From positions 5,022,001 through 5,086,000 of the forward strand of contig CM082591.2 in NCBI GenBank assembly GCA_040954595.2: a stretch of DNA of 64,000 bases. The letters run 5' to 3'. The notes beneath the pieces are model-generated. The model was not told the DNA's origin. It saw only the letters and a list, made by a program, of their open reading frames with translations, and did not search any database. The stretch is from Balanoglossus misakiensis (lineage: Eukaryota > Hemichordata). The position numbers and the translations under genes are program-made. Of the stretch, positions 60,901 to 64,000 are shown in pieces; within the stretch, counting starts at the first letter, position 1, and each line of letters begins with the position of its first letter.

Positions 60901-63095
60901 TTTGGGTTACCTGACACCTGCTTGGTTACTGCAAAGAGTCAAGTGCGTCAATTTAATGCAAATGACTGTTGTATGTGTTTTGTTGTTGACAACAGCTAAT
61001 TACTCAACTGGAGAGCTAATTACTCAACTGGAGAGCTATATTCACATGACAACAAATATGAAACTAAATTACCACATATCTTCACACTATTTCCAGTGGA
61101 AAATTTTGGACAAAACCAATGGAAAATTTGCCAGGTGACTATAGTTTAGAGTCTATGTTTCAGTACCAAATGCTATTTCATGAAAATAGCTGGATTCTGA
61201 ACCAGAATATCTCAAACTGATTAGGGCTGTCACCTTGACATACTTTAACATAATGAAACACCAGTTCACAACAAATAACTACAAAATGTTAACTTTTCAA
61301 GGTCTTTTCAGGGCTGGATTTTGAATTCCATCCAAGGATGTCGCCAATTTTCCAGGATATGATTTTGAAAGGGTTTGAAACTAAAAATGGAAAGCAGTTA
61401 AGTTACCTTACAAAATGGCGACCCCTTGCATTTAAATATTTCTTTGTGCGGTAAACTGAGATTAGTGAAAGTGCACACAAAATGAAAATGAAAGTAAGAT
61501 GACACACAGAATGTGTATTCGGAAGAGATATTTCAATTTCCCTAATGCTCCTCATTTCCTGTTTCTCAAACCATCTGCAGAACAGTCCTATTTCTGTTAG
61601 TCAAGGAAATTATGGGTATCATTATAGAAAGACTACGGGTTTGATTTCAGCGATCAACTGAAAATCAATACACATGTTGACAAGAGGGGAAAGTGGGTTA
61701 CATCAGGACCTTTGAAAATGTCTTGTGGTAAAGTCACCTTTGAAAAGGTCTTTTGGTAAAGTCCCCGAATGTAACCTAAAAAAGAAACATATCCCTGACC
61801 CAACAGTGATGCAGCAAATAGCTGGTCACCAGTGAACCCATTTGACTTGTACACATCAAGTAGACACTTGACCAGACAGAGATCGCACATGCCACAAAAG
61901 CACAAATTTACATGTCAAAGCCATGGGCTGTACCCAAATGTTATCTCGCCCAAACTGTCACAAAACATCACTACTGACAATGAGAATGAAGACTGCAGTC
62001 TTGCAGGTAGTAATGTACTTGCATGATGTGGAGTATTTGTCCACAGAAAATCATATCCACATGCAGATAACAATATTTTAAAAGCCTACATGGGATGCTC
62101 AATATGCTGATTTATATGAATTACTTTTCAATTCTATTTAATGAATCCAATCAATCAATCGATTATTAATGATCAAATTACTTAATTATTTTTTAATTAA
62201 TTGAGTAAGTAAGTAAGTAAGTAAGATAGTAAGCTTCCATGCATGGCAGGTTAACAAGACCACTAATTCCAGCTCACCTTTCCTTTTGAGTCTTTCCAGC
62301 ATCTCAAAGAGGACATCTCCTGCATAAGCAGCCCTGTCTTTGAAGTCTTCCTTTGTGAGCATCAGCAAACCCTTGCCATTCATGCAAAACTTGGATACAT
62401 CGATTCCGTTCAGTGAGAATTCCTCTTCTGACCAGCGTAGCCACTTTACTACATCGTCTCGTGACCAGTGCATGGGATGCGTAGCTGTGAGGTTTGATTA
62501 ATAAAAATAAGATTTTGAACAAATTGTAATGAAATGAATTTCAGAGTAGTCATTAACAATTTGCCAAAAAAAAATTTTATAATTGCCCCATTAACCCTTT
62601 CACCCCCAGTTCCTTCTTTAGAGGTCCGACCTTGCCATAGAAAACAATGGGTTTGGACTGAACCATGGAGGTGAAAGGGTTAAAGGGATGTAAAGCTGCG
62701 TCACATATAGTGTCAAGGGCACTGATGCTCCCATTTTTTTAAATTGGCACATATTAAAGTATGACAACAAGTGCATTTTGGACCAAACAGAGAAAGAGAG
62801 ATTAATTGCCCAAAAGATATTCTCATTGCTTATGTGTAATAAGTTATGAAACATCACTTCTTAAAAACTAAATTACTCTTAATAAGAATGTAAAGAATGT
62901 TTTCTTACCGATCGGCAGTGGGTTAATTGAAATTGGCGAGTGAAGTGTTTCCGATGGGAATTGCAAGGTTGCTGGACCGGCAAGTCTTGGGGAATATGGA
63001 GCGACGGCAGGAAAATTCCATGGCACTGTGTGAGAGTGGCTATAATTCACTGGGGCTAGTGAATACATCACAGGGTTGGAACTGGTAGAATTCAT
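51938..63095 (-). CDS. ETV6-like: ETV6/ETV7 (TEL)/Yan-like ETS transcription factor
   Basis: Seven coding exons on the minus strand: 63095-62909, 62484-62278, 54085-53966, 53633-53517, 53136-52915, 52545-52302 and 52076-51938, for about 411 residues (human ETV6 has 452). The first five introns are phase 1 and the last is phase 2. The ATG at 63095 is preceded by an in-frame TAA and an acceptor at 63106, so a 5' UTR exon lies further upstream. The PNT/SAM domain spans about 66-131 (HWSRDDVVKWLRWSEEEFSL, then KGLLMLTKEDFKDRAAYAGD). The ETS DNA-binding domain spans about 286-371 (RLLWEFLYFLLSEEGY, WEDRSCQIFRI, LWGRQKNRKNMTYDKLSRAL, RYYYK, then RFLKRP). The two recognition arginines in SRALRYYY are present. 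TEL and Yan are nuclear repressors that bind GGAA sites, polymerise through PNT and are opposed by receptor tyrosine kinase/MAPK signalling. The middle region (133-285) is Pro/Ser-rich with several SP sites. VKPE near the C-terminus fits the sumoylation consensus. Exons 3 to 5 are supported mainly by splice signals and phase, the two domain exons also by homology. Confidence 0.92.
52185..52272. mobile_element. TTAA-type MITE, copy 2 (in ETS-gene intron)
   Basis: The right end GTAGTGAAAGGG-TTAA and the interior (ACTTTACTATAGAAAACAATGG, in parts; then TTGGACCAAACCATGG) match the copies at 22613 and 62591. The left end is decayed (ACACCCCCTCTTCC). It lies inside the last intron (52077-52301). 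Confidence 0.65.
52302..52545 (-). CDS. ETV6-like: ETS-domain exon with apparent GC splice donor
   Basis: The exon starts after CATCTCTCCAG (acceptor at 52546), enters in phase 1 and encodes 80 whole codons of the ETS fold. The next exon (52076) must supply A-TTC-TTG-AAG to complete Arg-Phe-Leu-Lys, which requires this exon to end ...TAC-AG. The following bases are GCATGG, so the intron 52301-52077 is GC-AG. Reading through instead gives a diverged tail that ends before any family match. Confidence 0.85.
56792..57082. repeat. Two-copy direct duplication, about 164-bp offset
   Basis: AGGCTCTCTTCAAGTTATAT starts at 56792 and 56956. TTCAATCCCACTGCAATAAC and GGCCAATTAAA recur in the same order; copy 2 has lost about 28 bp near its end. 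Within each copy CTTCAAGTTAT and ATAACTTGAA form an inverted pair, so the duplicated unit may itself be a small inverted-repeat element. Confidence 0.85.
57700..58365. repeat. Tandem repeat, 170-188-bp period, about 3.7 units
   Basis: TTGACGAAATATGAATTT recurs at 57781, 57951, 58123 and (as CTGACG) 58311. Each is followed by AAGTATCAAACSTTAAACC and, except in the last truncated unit, CATTAATATGCAAGAAATGC. The first and last units share TGTACATGTATCATTGGTTT, which the middle two lack. Unequal exchange with later homogenisation of the middle units fits this pattern. Confidence 0.92.
59335..59420. repeat. Short CGCG-type repeat copy
   Basis: AATTCGCGTC, ATTTTCGCGT and TTCGCGAAAAATTTTC recur within 80 bp, echoing the longer copy at 30355-30560. 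The right side reads ATACAGTAGC where the first copy has a CTGTATACTG border. Confidence 0.45.
60995..61034. repeat. Perfect 20-bp tandem duplication
   Basis: GCTAATTACTCAACTGGAGA occurs twice back to back with no mismatch, so it is recent or polymorphic. Confidence 0.95.
62204..62226. repeat. (AAGT)n microsatellite
   Basis: Five to six AAGT/GTAA units lie 50 bp inside the intron after the PNT exon donor. On the minus strand this reads ACTT, so it does not mimic the donor. Confidence 0.9.
62278..62484 (-). CDS. ETV6-like: PNT/SAM-domain exon
   Basis: A 207-bp exon, phase 1 at both ends, sits between AAACCTCACAG and GTGAGC. It encodes nearly the entire pointed domain and aligns with the human TEL PNT along its whole length as recalled (YWSRDDV...FSL...MNGKALLLLTKEDF). 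The order and spacing of the helices are intact. Confidence 0.93.
62591..62683. mobile_element. TTAA-type MITE, copy 3 (best preserved)
   Basis: TTAA flanks both ends (62591-62594 and 62680-62683). The terminal repeats CCCTTTCACC and GGTGAAAGGG are perfect. The interior TAGAGGTCCGACC and AGAAAACAATGG match the other copies. At about 85 bp between the TTAAs it has no coding capacity. It lies in the first coding intron of the ETS gene (62485-62908). Confidence 0.8.
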
Positions 63096-63105
63096 CTTTT
63101 AATAC

Positions 63106-64000
63106 CTGTGAACAAATATCAGAAAAACAATATCAGTATCTCTTTAACCCATGGGAACAGTGATTGACCAACTTAAAAAAAAATATGTCTTCTTGTAAAA
63201 GCTATTTCCATTGGTTCTTTACAATGTCAGTCAGTTTACATCTTGCAATTATTCTTTTATGTTGCCATGATCAGTAACACCTGTTGATCAGTGGGGACTG
63301 TGTCATTGACAATGATGATACAGGTTGAAAAGTCAGACAATATGGTATAGTCAGTTTGCATTTTTGTATTCTACACACTTTTAACAATTAGTTAAAAGCT
63401 CAGTATTTCATAAATTACATTTTGAATAGTTTGACTTGGACATTTTCTGCATGGTTATATATTTGGGTATTTTTTTTAGTTTCAACATATTGTGTTTGTA
63501 AAGCTTTGACAATATACAGTAAAACATTGCCAAATATTTATTCTCCAATGAATATGGTGGGTGTTCAAAATGTCAGTTTGCAGGTGAAACAGACATAACG
63601 CCACTGTTTGGGAAGTAAATGGTCGTTGGACTGCAAACCCCAGTAGCACAGTGCACACTACAGTAGCTCAAGTAGTTCTCGGGTCACCCCTGAATGAACG
63701 GAAGCAACAGAGTCTATTTCTCACACAAAGGGGAAGTTGAAAAAAAAAATCTTGACCCCTGTGGCCGGTAGGCAAACAAATGCAACCTACAAGAGCCCTA
63801 ATGTTTGTGTGTCCATGGCAAACAAAATAACACATACCGCTAGTACAGAGGGATAGTTAGTATTTGCCTGTCTCAAATATTACCTAAAAGTTAAGAAAAC
63901 TTTGTTACAGAAAAATATGGCACACAAAATCAAGTTTTGAGAAGGAAAATATCCTACAGAATCAAAATTATATCTGTAAGGATACTATTACATATAATTT
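63106..64000 (-). other. Upstream intron or flank of the ETS gene
   Basis: Just left of this interval the minus strand reads TTGTTCACAG|GTATTAAAAGATG, an acceptor 10 bp before the start codon, so this is probably intron leading to a 5' UTR exon outside the window. No coding signal is seen. Confidence 0.55.

Larger units (their letters stand above)
54086..62277 (-). other. Large intron of the ETS gene (8.2 kb)
   Basis: The interval lies between the PNT exon and the next coding exon. No other gene was recognised in it on either strand; frames such as 59224-59628 and 58508-58807 lack domains. It holds three tandem duplications, a CGCG-type repeat and a cluster of ATTCAT/ATGAAT motifs (59745-60005). 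An alternative first exon inside this intron, as known for human ETV6, cannot be excluded. Confidence 0.6.

Overview
The window reads as nuclear DNA of a marine invertebrate bilaterian. It is AT-rich, about 90% non-coding, full of short palindromic transposon remnants and satellites, and its multi-exon genes have GT-AG introns. The gene set (a TEL/Yan-type ETS factor, an ELOVL4-type elongase, a TRIM-NHL protein, an amidated-peptide precursor and a rhodopsin-family receptor) fits a deuterostome such as a hemichordate or cephalochordate, or a lophotrochozoan. The sequence alone does not let me choose between these.

Five protein genes can be supported. (1) 12.5-13.8 kb, plus strand: a two-exon, 145-residue secreted precursor with a signal peptide, dibasic cleavage sites and two amidation signals, including a predicted GKGKLGLMF-amide. 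I cannot place it in a known family. (2) 26.05-26.95 kb, plus: an intronless class A GPCR of 300 residues. (3) 33.06-35.28 kb, minus: an intronless TRIM-NHL protein of 740 residues (RING, two B-boxes, coiled coil, filamin-type Ig, six NHL repeats). (4) 43.36-46.20 kb, plus: a six-coding-exon ELOVL4-like very-long-chain fatty acid elongase of 304 residues. (5) 51.94-63.10 kb, minus: a seven-coding-exon ETV6/ETV7/Yan-like repressor of about 411 residues with PNT and ETS domains. Its last intron appears to use a GC donor. Genes 4 and 5 are convergent and may share a palindromic poly(A) signal near 49.25 kb.

The rest holds no gene I can defend. Notable non-coding structure includes: six perfect TGACGTCA (CRE) palindromes within the first 12.3 kb, leading up to the peptide gene; a (CATA)n array; a Tc1/mariner-like MITE; a TTAA-flanked MITE family in three or four copies; a 62-bp satellite in two oppositely oriented arrays either side of the ELOVL gene plus a solo unit; a 94-bp near-perfect foldback element with 10-bp target duplications just after the ELOVL stop codon; and several 165-200-bp tandem duplications, mostly in the large ETS-gene intron.

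No operon-like logic is expected. The one functional pairing that could be imagined, the peptide precursor and the orphan receptor 12 kb downstream, is speculation. Exon boundaries were deduced by eye from splice consensus, reading phase and protein-family alignment from memory. They have not been checked against transcripts.
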